Source of the DNA: Candidatus Didemnitutus sp.
GTDB lineage: Bacteria > Verrucomicrobiota > Verrucomicrobiia > Opitutales > Opitutaceae
Reading direction: 5' to 3'
Assembly: GCA_019634575.1 (NCBI GenBank)
Contig: JAHCAY010000004.1
Location: forward strand, 164,001-228,000
DNA: 64,000 bases
Both the position numbers and the translations under genes were made by a program. Shown here one piece after another: positions 1-8,819 of this stretch. Position 1 is the first letter of the stretch. Every line of letters starts with the position of its first letter. The notes under the pieces are model-generated. The model made no database searches. It worked only from the letters and a program-made list of their open reading frames with translations, and was not told where the DNA came from.

Positions 1-292
1 TGCCATGGAGCGCGATGCCGTAGACGGCGAGTTGACGCGCTTCTTTCTCGGGCGAAGCCTTGATCCACGCGCCAAGAAATTGTTGCGCAATGCCCTGGCC
101 GATTGTGCCGATCAGGAAAATCAGGAGAACGAGGAGAATAACTTCGAAGCCGCTGATTTCCCAATGGCCGAGGCGATTGCGGTCAAATGTTCGGGTGCGA
201 ATCTCGGGCATGCCGAGCACGCGTGCGAGGAACAGCGCGCCGATCGCTGCCTCGACAATGATCACAAACTCTTGGTTGAGCGCGAAAGCCAT
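1..292 (-). CDS. membrane protein, N-terminal part only (runs off the left edge)
   Basis: An open frame on the minus strand starts at an ATG at 292-290 and stays open to base 1, giving about 97 residues of the N-terminus. Two hydrophobic stretches are visible: residues ~8-25 and ~50-68, the second rich in Leu, Ile, Val and Phe. A charged segment with the pattern IRTRTFDRNRLG lies between them, so it is an integral membrane protein. I do not recognise the family from this fragment. A CPBP-type intramembrane protease is conceivable from the layout (short amphipathic link, then a long helix), but no glutamate or histidine motif lies within the visible part. The next gene downstream is outside the window. 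Confidence 0.6.
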   Translation of the reverse strand, partial: MAFALNQEFVIIVEAAIGALFLARVLGMPEIRTRTFDRNRLGHWEISGFEVILLVLLIFLIGTIGQGIAQQFLGAWIKASPEKEARQLAVYGIALHG

Positions 293-349
293 AACTTCGC
301 CGACTCAAGCGGATTCGCGGGCCGTGGGAAGCCCCGAGTCGGGCGTGAC

Positions 350-922
350 TCAGCGGGTTTTCGTCTTGGTCTTCCCGGCGGCTCCGGTGGGCTTCTTCTC
401 ACCCGGCGGCTTCGGCTCCGGACTTTGCCAGACGCGCGTGAATTCGGAGGTGCACTCGGCGGCGATCCTTGCGTCGCGGAGCACGATCAGATTTTCCCAG
501 TTGTTCGCCTTGGCGTTGTTGGTCCAGTTGTAGCTGCCGAGCATGACGGTGAGCCCGTCGCAGATGGCCATCTTCTCGTGCATGATGCCACGGCCTTTGC
601 CGTAGCGATAGACGACGCGCTTCGGCCCGAGCGCTTCGACCATCTCGTCACTGAGGGAGTTTTTTTCCTCGCCCTGCGACTTGTCGAAGGCGATGCGCAC
701 GTCGATGCCGCGTTTCGTGGCCGCGATCAGGGCGTTGGCGATCTCCTGGTCGGTGAACGAATACATGAGCAGGTAGATGCTTTTCCTGGCACTGTTGATC
801 TCGCGCACGATGATGTTGGAGACCGGGTCGGAGCGGGAAAAATAGATCTGCGGATCGACGGCGTGGGCCGTGACCAACACGAGGCAAAGCAGGACACTCG
901 CGAGGAGCGCGCGGATTTTCAT
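350..922 (-). CDS. secreted phospholipase D-like domain protein (single HKD motif)
   Basis: About 190 residues. I chose the ATG at 922 because it begins a clean signal peptide (MKIRALLASVLLCLVLV, then Ala-His-Ala); upstream in-frame codons to 1015 give an Arg-rich non-signal extension. The mature part starts DPQIYFS and has the PLD-like core: a helix motif VREINSARKSIYLLMYSFTD, then the catalytic HKD signature HEKMAICDG (His, Lys, Asp) and the following GSYNWTNNA. Only one HKD motif is present, as in the small PLD proteins that act as dimers (Nuc endonuclease-like, or helicase-associated PLD-like). The C-terminus is a Lys/Pro/Thr-rich tail. Family knowledge points to phosphodiester hydrolysis of nucleic acid or phospholipid in the periplasm; the substrate cannot be told from sequence. 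It is monocistronic downstream of pyrC, with a strong palindrome upstream at 1025-1047. Confidence 0.85.
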   Translation of the reverse strand: MKIRALLASVLLCLVLVTAHAVDPQIYFSRSDPVSNIIVREINSARKSIYLLMYSFTDQEIANALIAATKRGIDVRIAFDKSQGEEKNSLSDEMVEALGPKRVVYRYGKGRGIMHEKMAICDGLTVMLGSYNWTNNAKANNWENLIVLRDARIAAECTSEFTRVWQSPEPKPPGEKKPTGAAGKTKTKTR

Positions 923-1024
923 GGGCCGAGAGGTGACGGCGCGGAGCAGAAACGAACTTCGCCAGGCTGTCGAAACAACAGTGCCGCGGTCGTGCCGCAT
1001 GAGCCATGCACTCACGCCAGTCGG

Positions 1025-1047
1025 ATTGTCACGTATTACGTGACAAT
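1025..1047. promoter_or_regulatory. perfect inverted repeat, candidate operator upstream of the PLD-like gene
   Basis: Two 11-base arms, ATTGTCACGTA and TACGTGACAAT, are exact reverse complements around a single central T. The site lies about 100 bases upstream of the PLD-like start codon at 922 and about 90 bases after the pyrC stop. No T-tract follows on either strand, so it does not look like an intrinsic terminator. The TCACGT/ACGTGA core is typical of dimeric regulator sites; the regulator is unknown. Confidence 0.5.
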
Positions 1048-1136
1048 TGCAGGCGGCGTTTTTGGGTGAAAACGCGCAGTGGAGAGCGCGACGGCGTTGG
1101 CGCGGGGGACGAACGGGCTCCGGTCTCTCCGGGCGG

Positions 1137-2426
1137 CTAGACTATGGCGCCGTCCGCGAAGACGATCTTGCCGCCGACGATCGTGGTCTTCACCCGGCCG
1201 GTGAGTTTCTTGCCATGCCACGGCGAATTGCGGCTCTTCGATTGGCCCTTCGTGGCGTCGTAGGTCCACTGCTCGGTCGGGTCGAAGAGGCAGACGTCGG
1301 CGTTGGCGCCTTCGGAGAGCGTGCCGGCGGGGAGTTTGAGGACGTTGGCGGCGCGGCGGGTCATTAGGTCGATGACGGAGGGGAGCTTGAAGCGCGCTTC
1401 GCCGACGAGGATGTCGAGTGTGACCGCGAGTGCGGTTTCGAGGCCGATGATACCGTTGGGCGCGTAGTCGAATTCGCGGTCCTTCTCGTCGGGCGAGTGC
1501 GGCGCGTGGTCGGTGCCGATGCAGTCGAGCGTGCCGTCCTTGAGGCCGGCGATGATGGCCTGCCGGTCCGCCTCGGTGCGGAGCGGCGGGTTCATCTTGA
1601 AATGCGTGTCGTAGGTCGCGAGCGCCTCGTCGGTGAGGGCAATGTGGTGCGGCGTGGCTTCGGCGGTGACGCGGACGCCATCCTTCTTCGCGCGGCGGAG
1701 CAACTCGACCGAGTAGGCCGAGCTGATGTGCTGCATGTGGATGTGCGCGTCGGTGTAGTGGGAGAGGATGATGTTGCGGGCGACGATGATGTCCTCGGCG
1801 GCGTGCGGCCAGCCCTTGAGGCCGAGGCGCGTCGAGACGGTGCCCTCGTTCATCACGGCCTTTTCGGTCAGCGAGTCGTCCTGGCAGTGGTCGAGCACGC
1901 AGAGATCGAACATCTTGGCGTATTCGACGGCGCGGCGCATGAGCTCGTTCGATTGGATGCAGAGGCCGTCGTCGGTGAGCGCGACAGCGCCATTGGCCTT
2001 GAGCGTGCCGTGCGGGGCAAGTTGCTTCCCGGCCATGCCGGTCGTGATGCACGCGGTGGGATAGACGCGGACGGCAGCCTTGCTGGCGGCGGCATTGACG
2101 AGCTGCAGCGTGCCGGCGTTGTCGATCACCGGGGAGGTGTTCGGCATGCAGACGACGGTGGTGAAACCGCCGGCGGCTGCGGCACGCGAGCCGGTGAGGA
2201 TGTTTTCCTTGTGCGTCTGGCCGGGCTCGCGGAAGTGGACGTGGATATCGACGAGACCGGGCGCGACGACGAGGCCTTTGGCGTCGATGACGCGCGCCTG
2301 TTTTTTCTGCGCGCCGGAGAGGGACGCGACGATCTTGCCGTCGATGGCGAAGACATCGCCGACGGCATCGCGCTTGGAAGCGGGATCGATGACGCGGCCG
2401 TTTTTGATCCAGAGAAGGTCGGGCAT
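1137..2426 (-). CDS. pyrC: dihydroorotase, class I
   Basis: 429 residues. It catalyses reversible cyclisation of N-carbamoyl-aspartate to dihydroorotate, step three of pyrimidine synthesis, in the cytoplasm. The amidohydrolase metal motif DIHVHFREPG is near residue 60. The class I signature GGFTTVVCMPNT and the late metal-binding motif GTDHAPHSPDEK (Asp-His) are also present, and the GEARFKLPSVIDLMTRRAANVLKL helix region is family-like. Length fits class I enzymes (about 425-430), and all key metal ligands appear present. It is the last gene of pyrR-pyrB-pyrC, starting only 5 bases after the pyrB stop. Some bacteria have a catalytically dead PyrC partner of PyrB (often called PyrX), but the intact HxH and HAPH motifs argue that this one is active. 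Confidence 0.96.
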   Translation of the reverse strand: MPDLLWIKNGRVIDPASKRDAVGDVFAIDGKIVASLSGAQKKQARVIDAKGLVVAPGLVDIHVHFREPGQTHKENILTGSRAAAAGGFTTVVCMPNTSPVIDNAGTLQLVNAAASKAAVRVYPTACITTGMAGKQLAPHGTLKANGAVALTDDGLCIQSNELMRRAVEYAKMFDLCVLDHCQDDSLTEKAVMNEGTVSTRLGLKGWPHAAEDIIVARNIILSHYTDAHIHMQHISSAYSVELLRRAKKDGVRVTAEATPHHIALTDEALATYDTHFKMNPPLRTEADRQAIIAGLKDGTLDCIGTDHAPHSPDEKDREFDYAPNGIIGLETALAVTLDILVGEARFKLPSVIDLMTRRAANVLKLPAGTLSEGANADVCLFDPTEQWTYDATKGQSKSRNSPWHGKKLTGRVKTTIVGGKIVFADGAIV

Positions 2427-2431
2427 GGGAG

Positions 2432-3376
<945 letters not shown>

Positions 3377-3403
3377 GGCGGGGGAGATTTTCGATTTTGG
3401 AAG

Positions 3404-3964
3404 TTAGATTTTGGATTGGGCCGGCGCTTTTTCGGGAGCCCGGGCGAGCACGGCGTCTTTGCTCGGCTCGCGCGGGTCGAGTTGCACGACCACCTTTTCG
3501 CCTTCGGCGGCTTCGGCGGTCAGCGCGCAGTAGTTGGCGGCCAATGGCAGGCGGCGGCCGCCGCGATCGACGAGGACGGCGAGCTCAACCGTCTCGGGGC
3601 GTCCGTGATCGAAGAGTTCGTCGAGGGCGGCCTTCACGGTGCGGCCGGAGTAGAGGACGTCGTCGACCAGCACGACCGTCGCGCCGTTGACGTCGTGCGG
3701 GATGATCGTCGGCGAGAATTCCTTCGGGATCGGGTGGCGGCCGATGTCGTCGCGATGGAACGAGATGTCGATCGTGCCGCGACCGCAGGTGACGCCGTGG
3801 CGCTTCAGCGCGAGGGCCAGCCGGTCGGCGAGCACGATGCCGCCGTTGGCGATGCCCAGCAGGAGGAGGCGGGCGGTGTTGCGGTGGCGCGATGCGATGG
3901 ACGACGCGAGGCTTTCGATGGCTTCCCGGATGCGTTTGGCGTCGTGCAGATTTCGTGTGCCCAC
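3404..3964 (-). CDS. pyrR: bifunctional pyr operon regulator / uracil phosphoribosyltransferase
   Basis: About 186 residues from a GTG at 3964. This start is chosen because family alignments begin near the helix HDAKRIREAIESLASSI, and because upstream codons run into a terminator-like leader. The PRPP-binding motif VVLVDDVLYSGRTVKAALDEL is intact. LLLLGIANGGIVLADRLA and the basic/aspartate segment GTIDISFHRDDIG are also typical of PyrR. In Gram-positive bacteria PyrR binds the pyr mRNA leader with UMP and causes attenuation; many homologues also convert uracil and PRPP to UMP. As first gene of pyrR-pyrB-pyrC, with a hairpin plus U-tract in its leader (4046-4083), attenuation is plausible but inferred. 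No clear Shine-Dalgarno stands before the GTG, so the exact start is uncertain. Confidence 0.9.
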   Translation of the reverse strand: MGTRNLHDAKRIREAIESLASSIASRHRNTARLLLLGIANGGIVLADRLALALKRHGVTCGRGTIDISFHRDDIGRHPIPKEFSPTIIPHDVNGATVVLVDDVLYSGRTVKAALDELFDHGRPETVELAVLVDRGGRRLPLAANYCALTAEAAEGEKVVVQLDPREPSKDAVLARAPEKAPAQSKI

Positions 3965-4045
3965 GAGACCGTGGTTTTGCAGCCCGTGCGCGGTGGCGTC
4001 GAGCTGAGAATCGAAATATTTCTGCGTCAGCAGCGCGGCGCGTGG

Positions 4046-4083
4046 GAAAAATAAGGCGGGCCGCCCCTCACGAGGCGGCCCGC
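4046..4083 (-). terminator. leader terminator / attenuator candidate before pyrR
   Basis: On the minus strand a perfect 10-bp stem (GCGGGCCGCC / GGCGGCCCGC, at 4056-4065 and 4074-4083) with an 8-base loop is followed directly by CTTATTTTTC. It lies about 80 bases before the pyrR start, inside the mRNA leader, not after a gene. The loop side reads CGUGAGG in RNA, which resembles part of the PyrR-binding loop consensus, but this is weak. An intrinsic terminator ahead of pyrR is the usual layout of PyrR attenuation. Confidence 0.65.
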
Positions 4084-4260
4084 GGCATGATTGCGGTTTT
4101 GCCGGCGCGTAGCTTGCCGACAAATCCTGTGTCCGGTCAGCCGACCAAGGCTTGCTTGGACGCGGGCAGTCTAACCCGGCGCGAGCGCGACCGGAATACG
4201 CAGCGCTGCGTAGGGCGATGGCGTGCGAACGGGGTTTGTCTGACGGCGCTTCCAGCGAAA

Positions 4261-4279
4261 CGGGAGCTGGAAGCTCCCG
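4261..4279. repeat. short palindromic repeat of the CGGGAGC family in the pyrR-SRAP gap
   Basis: CGGGAGCT and AGCTCCCG flank a GGA centre. Related palindromes with the same GGGAGC...GCTCCC arms occur at 10594-10616 and 40992-41054. The 229-base gap 4084-4312, which holds this copy, otherwise shows no gene; it should contain the pyr promoter, but I could not pick a convincing -35/-10 pair. Confidence 0.55.
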
Positions 4280-4312
4280 GCACTTTGCCGGCAACTCGAC
4301 GCGGCTTTCGGC

Positions 4313-5005
4313 TCAATCGAACAACTCGCGCTCCGGTGCCGGCGGCGTGAATAACGCGATGCAAGCGGGGCCTTCGCAGAGCGGGCTGTTCATCTGCGGG
4401 CTGACACGGTGCGAACGCATTTTCGCGGCGGGAAACGGCGCGCAGAGTTCCGCGAGGCGATCGGGCGGCAGCGGCTCGTCGCCGAGCCACGCGTCGACCC
4501 GATCCTCATCGAGGATGACGGGCATGCGGTCGTGGATCGGTGCGAGCAGCGCGTTCGGCGTGGTCGTGACGACGACGAAGGCCGGCGGCGCGATCGGCGT
4601 CTCCGGGTGCCAGAGTCCCGCGAGGAAGAACGGTTCGCCGGCGCGCAGTTGAAAATAATGCGGGAGGCGCACCTTGCCCTGTTTTTCCCATTCGTAGAAG
4701 CCGTCGGCGGGCACCAGACAGCGGCGGCGTTGCGCGGCGTCCTTGAACGCGCCGCGCGCCAGCAGCGTCTCGCCGCGGGCGTTCGCGAGCAGGAGCGGCT
4801 TGCCCGTCGGCTCGCGCGGCGGGAGCAGCGCGCCGAACGCGAGCGGTTCGAGCGCGACGGCGCCGCGACGCTTCGTGACGGCGGGCATGCGCGTGCTCAG
4901 GGTGGCGTTGTAGACGGCGCGCAGCTCGGCCGGGACCTTCAGGCCGAATTTCTCCAGAGCGCGTTTCAGCACCTCGAGGTTATGGAGCGAGTAGCGCGTG
5001 CACAT
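4313..5005 (-). CDS. SRAP domain DNA-protein crosslink protein (YedK/HMCES type)
   Basis: 230 residues. SRAP proteins form a thiazolidine crosslink between Cys2 and abasic sites in single-stranded DNA, protecting forks. The start MCTRYSLH gives the obligatory Cys at position 2. YNATLSTRMPAV supplies the conserved Asn, GFYEW the active-site Glu, and IHDRMPVIL the conserved His. RRCLVPADGFYEWEK and FVVVTTTPNALLAPIHDRMP match the family closely. Length is normal. It is a single gene between pyrR and the DUF4450 gene on the same strand. No LexA-like box was recognised. Confidence 0.94.
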   Translation of the reverse strand: MCTRYSLHNLEVLKRALEKFGLKVPAELRAVYNATLSTRMPAVTKRRGAVALEPLAFGALLPPREPTGKPLLLANARGETLLARGAFKDAAQRRRCLVPADGFYEWEKQGKVRLPHYFQLRAGEPFFLAGLWHPETPIAPPAFVVVTTTPNALLAPIHDRMPVILDEDRVDAWLGDEPLPPDRLAELCAPFPAAKMRSHRVSPQMNSPLCEGPACIALFTPPAPERELFD

Positions 5006-5052
5006 CGAGGGTCATTAAATCCAAGGGAAGTGCATGGGCTGGTCGGAGCCGT

Positions 5053-8000
5053 TCACGGCCGCTCGAGCGTGGCGCTCATCAGGCCGATCACGACGTCGTT
5101 GGCGAGTGCGCGCACGGTGAGGGATTGGAGCTCCTTGGTCGGATCGAGCGCGAGATCGAGCACGGTCGCTGCGCCGCCGGGGATGGTGCGGCCGGCGCCA
5201 TTGAAGGTCGTGGCGTCGAGGACGCGGACGAGTCCGGTCTTCAGGTCGACGCGCAGCGGCAGGCCGCCGGAGCGCGCGAAGGCGAAATCGTCGACGAAGT
5301 AGTCCTGATCGATCGGCCACCAGGTGGTCGGGTTTTCGAGGGCGAGGCGCGTCACGGTGCCGTCGCGATAGGTCACGACGATCTCGCCGTTGTCGAGGCG
5401 GCTTTGCATCGCCCAGGTCGAGCCGGCCATGAGCAGATAGATTTTCCGTGCGCGGCCGGCGAGCGGCGTCGTGAGTTCGCGGGGGAAATTCTCCCATTGG
5501 GAAACGAAGGCGACGTTCGGCGCGTCAACGGCGGCGGGCGTGGCGAGCGGGACGCCGTTCGGGAGCGACAGCGCGCCGTTGGTCGCGGCGCGGCGCAGGC
5601 CGCTGTCGTCGATGGGGAAGGTGGCGTTCGGATGCGTCCATGTGCCGTAGCCGTTGCGGGCGAGGGCGAGCGAGGCGAACGGCGAACGCGGCGCGAGGTA
5701 GTCGTGGCGGAAAAGCTCGGTGACGCGGTCGTTGAACAGCGGCGCGAGTGCGAGAGGCTCGCACTGGGCCGGCGCGATGGCGGCGCGCCAGTCGGTCGTA
5801 AACACGAGCGGCGCGGCAGTCGCGGCTTCGCTGACGCGCAGCTCGATCGGCTGCCACCAGCGCAGCGGGCCTTGCTCGACGCGGGCGAACAGCGTGCGCG
5901 CGCCGGGCAGGCCGGCGACCTGCCCGCGCAAGGTGGCGCCGACAATCCGGGGTTGGGCGAGCACGCGCTGCGGGTCCGCCAATTCGGCGATGCGCGCACC
6001 GACGTCGATGTTCACCTCCTCGCCGAGGGCGGCGTCGCGCTCGGCGGGCGGAGCGGGTGGGAGATCGCCGCGCCACTCGATCGAGATCTGCTGCTCGGGG
6101 GCGGGCGCGGCGACGATTTCGAGGCAGGGCCGCCCGACGGATTCCGGCAGCGCGGTCCAGGCAGCGGGTTGGCCGTTGACGGTGACGCGGGCCTCGCTGC
6201 CGCGTGCGGGGACGCGCAGGCGCACGGAAACCGGAACCGCAAAGCGCGGGGTGAAGCGGTAGCGCGCGACCGCGCCGACGTTGACGAACGCGAAATCGAA
6301 ATCCGGATGGTGCAGCGTGGCGTGATCCCATTCGACGGGGAAACCGGGACGCAGGACGACTTCGCGCCGGAGGAGGTCGGGTGTGACGCCGAAGAGTCCC
6401 TCGACGATCGCGCGCGAGGCGATGCCGATGGCGTCGCCGAAATCGCGTTGCGATTCGCGGCGGTAGGCGTCGAGCGCAGTGGTCAGGCCGACGTTGCCGG
6501 GGCAGAGACCGAGGAACATACTGTCGAGCACGGCGCCCTTGAAGAGGGCGTTGGCGGCGTCGGGCCAGCCGGCTTGCCAGAGGGCGAGCGCGGTGTGAGT
6601 CGTTTCGGCGAAGACGACGTTGTTGAGCGACCATGTGTAGGGCATCCAGTTCGTCGTCGCGATCGTGTTCGCGCCGGGCGGCACGCCGGGACCATCGAGG
6701 GGAAATTGCGGCAGCGCGGTGTCGACGTAGCGCGCGAGTTGCCAGGCTTGGAGCGGAGTGGTGGCTTGCGCGTCGAGGGCGTGATAGACCGTCCACGCGG
6801 CGGCGCTGGGGTGCGGACGTTGGAGGCCGAGGAGGTCGCGCGATTCGGCGAACCAGCCTTCGCGCGGGAGCCAGAGATGCTGGTTCAGGCCGCGCTCGAT
6901 GGCCGCGGCTTCGTCATCGTAGGGCGCGGCATCCAGACCGAGGAGGCGGGCGAGGCGCGCGGCTTCGCGGTGATGAAACAGGTTGGCGGCGGTCGCGTGT
7001 GTGGCGCCGCCGCCGGAGTAGGCGAGGTCGTCGCTCGCCCAGATGGCGGCGTAGGCTTCGTAGAGCGGCGACTTGTCCGAACCGAATTCACGGCGGAAGA
7101 GGCGGCGTTCCCACGCAAGCGAACGCTCGATCGTGGGCCAGATTTTCCGAGCGTAAGCGAGGTCGCCGGTCCAGCGCAGGTGGCGGAAAATCGTATCCAG
7201 CGCCACGAGGTTCATGTCGTAGTGCGAGTTCGTGAGGTCGCCGTTCGAGTGGAGTGCGGCTTCGTGGCGGGCGAGAAGGGCGGCGGCTTCGGGCGCGGGG
7301 AGCGCAGCCGGGATCGGCGAGGTGTTTTGTTGCGCGGCGTAGCCGTCGAAATGCACGCGCGTGCGCTCGTGCCAGCCGAGGGCGTCGCCGGCGTAGGCGA
7401 CGCGCCAGCCGAGCAGGCGCACGCGCCACGCGACGGCGCCGTGGAGGAACGCGTTCTGTCGGTCGTCCCACACGGCGTCGGCGGCGAGGTTCAGCGCCGG
7501 CACGGCGGCGTTGAGGAAGGCGTCGGGCGTGTCGACCGATACGCGTCCGGCCACGGCGCGCAGGGCCGATTCCTCGCGCGCAAAGAGCGCCGGCAGGTCG
7601 TCGCGCGTCCATGAAGCGGCGTGCGTGGCGCCGGGCGGCAGCGTGCGCTCGGCGGCGACTTCGCGGTAGGTGTCGAGGACTTCGGTGGCGGTTTGCTCCA
7701 CGCGGAGATTTTGCAGCGCGAGAAAAGTCGCCCGGCCGGTCGTGAGCGGAACGCGCGCGACGGCGACCGGCTTTTCCGGGAGCGTGCCGGCGGGAGCCGG
7801 CGTGAGCAGCAGGCCGAGATCGGGATCGAACGTTGCGTCCGCTACGTGCACGCGAGTGCCGGTCGGGAGCAGCGCGGCGACCTGGCCCTTGGGCGCGCGC
7901 ACGATGAAGGCGTTTTCGCCCAGCGTGACGCTGTTGCCGCGGCAGGCGTCGGCCTGGAAGGCGAAGTAGTCGCGCACGGGCTTGGCTTCGGTGCCGAGGT

Positions 8001-8544
8001 CTCCGTCGCGTCGGCCACGCTCGCCGGTGACGCCGCCGAAGACGGCGGCGAGTTCCACGGCGGCGTTGCCGTGCAGCTCGGCGCGCAGGAGCAGGCCTTC
8101 GGCGGAGCGCGGGGCGAGCGCGGTGAGTTCGAGCGTGCCATCGCCGAGCGCGGTGTCGCGGATCACGTAGACCATGGTGCCGGCGCGGTAGCGCGCGGTG
8201 ATTTGCGCGGCGGCGCTGAGCCATTTGGCCGACGAGCCGGTGAGCAGCGCGAGGCGAAGCACGCCGCCGCGGCCGGGCAGATAGAGCGAGAATTCGGGCC
8301 GGTCGCCGGCGTCGACGCGGAACGCGCTCGCGCCGCCGTAGAGCGGGCGGTTGAAGCGCTCGAGGCCGTTCACGATGACGAAATCGCCACCCTCGGGTCG
8401 GTAGCGGAGCGGACGCGCGATTTGGCCGGCGAGGTTGGGGCGCAGCTCGGTGCCAGCGCGTTCGGCGGGCGCAGTTTGGGCGAGGGCGGCGGGCGCGACG
8501 AGCAGGACGGCCGCCAGGGCGGCGGCAGTGGGGCGGGTGACCAT
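5053..8544 (-). CDS. secreted DUF4450-family protein, probable glycosidase-like
   Basis: 1163 residues with a signal peptide (residues 1-23, Ala-rich, ending LAQ). The N-terminal part (LRYRPEGGDFVIVNGLERFNRPLYGG) is characteristic of DUF4450 proteins. The middle (~330-760) is rich in helix-hairpin patterns and Trp, such as HLRWTGDLAYARKIWPTIER and NTIATTNWMPYTWSLNN, which resembles the alpha/alpha-barrel of six-hairpin glycosidases. The C-terminal third is beta-rich. Family homologues sit in polysaccharide utilisation loci of Bacteroidota; the substrate is unknown and I cannot point to proven catalytic acids. It stands alone here, with no SusC/D or sugar transporter nearby. It is the largest secreted protein in the window. 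Confidence 0.8.
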   Translation of the reverse strand: MVTRPTAAALAAVLLVAPAALAQTAPAERAGTELRPNLAGQIARPLRYRPEGGDFVIVNGLERFNRPLYGGASAFRVDAGDRPEFSLYLPGRGGVLRLALLTGSSAKWLSAAAQITARYRAGTMVYVIRDTALGDGTLELTALAPRSAEGLLLRAELHGNAAVELAAVFGGVTGERGRRDGDLGTEAKPVRDYFAFQADACRGNSVTLGENAFIVRAPKGQVAALLPTGTRVHVADATFDPDLGLLLTPAPAGTLPEKPVAVARVPLTTGRATFLALQNLRVEQTATEVLDTYREVAAERTLPPGATHAASWTRDDLPALFAREESALRAVAGRVSVDTPDAFLNAAVPALNLAADAVWDDRQNAFLHGAVAWRVRLLGWRVAYAGDALGWHERTRVHFDGYAAQQNTSPIPAALPAPEAAALLARHEAALHSNGDLTNSHYDMNLVALDTIFRHLRWTGDLAYARKIWPTIERSLAWERRLFRREFGSDKSPLYEAYAAIWASDDLAYSGGGATHATAANLFHHREAARLARLLGLDAAPYDDEAAAIERGLNQHLWLPREGWFAESRDLLGLQRPHPSAAAWTVYHALDAQATTPLQAWQLARYVDTALPQFPLDGPGVPPGANTIATTNWMPYTWSLNNVVFAETTHTALALWQAGWPDAANALFKGAVLDSMFLGLCPGNVGLTTALDAYRRESQRDFGDAIGIASRAIVEGLFGVTPDLLRREVVLRPGFPVEWDHATLHHPDFDFAFVNVGAVARYRFTPRFAVPVSVRLRVPARGSEARVTVNGQPAAWTALPESVGRPCLEIVAAPAPEQQISIEWRGDLPPAPPAERDAALGEEVNIDVGARIAELADPQRVLAQPRIVGATLRGQVAGLPGARTLFARVEQGPLRWWQPIELRVSEAATAAPLVFTTDWRAAIAPAQCEPLALAPLFNDRVTELFRHDYLAPRSPFASLALARNGYGTWTHPNATFPIDDSGLRRAATNGALSLPNGVPLATPAAVDAPNVAFVSQWENFPRELTTPLAGRARKIYLLMAGSTWAMQSRLDNGEIVVTYRDGTVTRLALENPTTWWPIDQDYFVDDFAFARSGGLPLRVDLKTGLVRVLDATTFNGAGRTIPGGAATVLDLALDPTKELQSLTVRALANDVVIGLMSATLERP

Positions 8545-8583
8545 CGGGCTCCAGCTAGCCGGCAGGCGGCGGTTTCAGCCAAC

Positions 8584-8606
8584 AAAAAAGCCCGCAAGTT
8601 GCGGGC
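8584..8606 (-). terminator. intrinsic terminator after tRNA-Val
   Basis: On the minus strand the stem GCCCGCAA/TTGCGGGC is followed by six T (8589-8584). It ends the tRNA transcript just before the DUF4450 gene. Confidence 0.85.
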
Positions 8607-8617
8607 GTCGGCGGAGA

Positions 8618-8694
8618 TGGTGGACTCTACTGGACTCGAACCAGTGACCCCTTCCATGTCAAGGAAGTGCTCTAACCAACTGAGCTAAGAGTCC
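8618..8694 (-). tRNA. tRNA-Val (anticodon GAC)
   Basis: A full cloverleaf can be folded: acceptor GGACTCT/AGAGTCC, D-arm GCTC...GAGC, anticodon arm CTTCC-TTGACAT-GGAAG with anticodon GAC, variable loop, and T-arm ACTGG-TTCGAGT-CCAGT. The 3' CCA is encoded (8620-8618), after discriminator A at 8621. The tRNA without CCA is 74 bases. It is flanked by a terminator and a 125-base gap that holds the divergent recN promoter region. Confidence 0.97.
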
Positions 8695-8819
8695 GACGGA
8701 AGGCGAGGAGTGAACGATTCGCGCGGGGTCGTGCAAGGATTATTTGGAAAGTTTCCCGACGATACTGCGCGCGGGCTTTTCGCGTGCATTCAAGAGTCTG
8801 ACCGCTAAACACCTGCCGC

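Noticed and set aside
3965..4294. Long form of PyrR starting at 4294
   Set aside because: It would translate through the leader hairpin and U-tract and exceeds the family length by 110 residues.
5125..7614. An 829-codon plus-strand frame opposite the DUF4450 gene
   Set aside because: Gly/Arg/Ala/Glu-rich shadow translation; the minus-strand frame has a signal peptide and family motifs.
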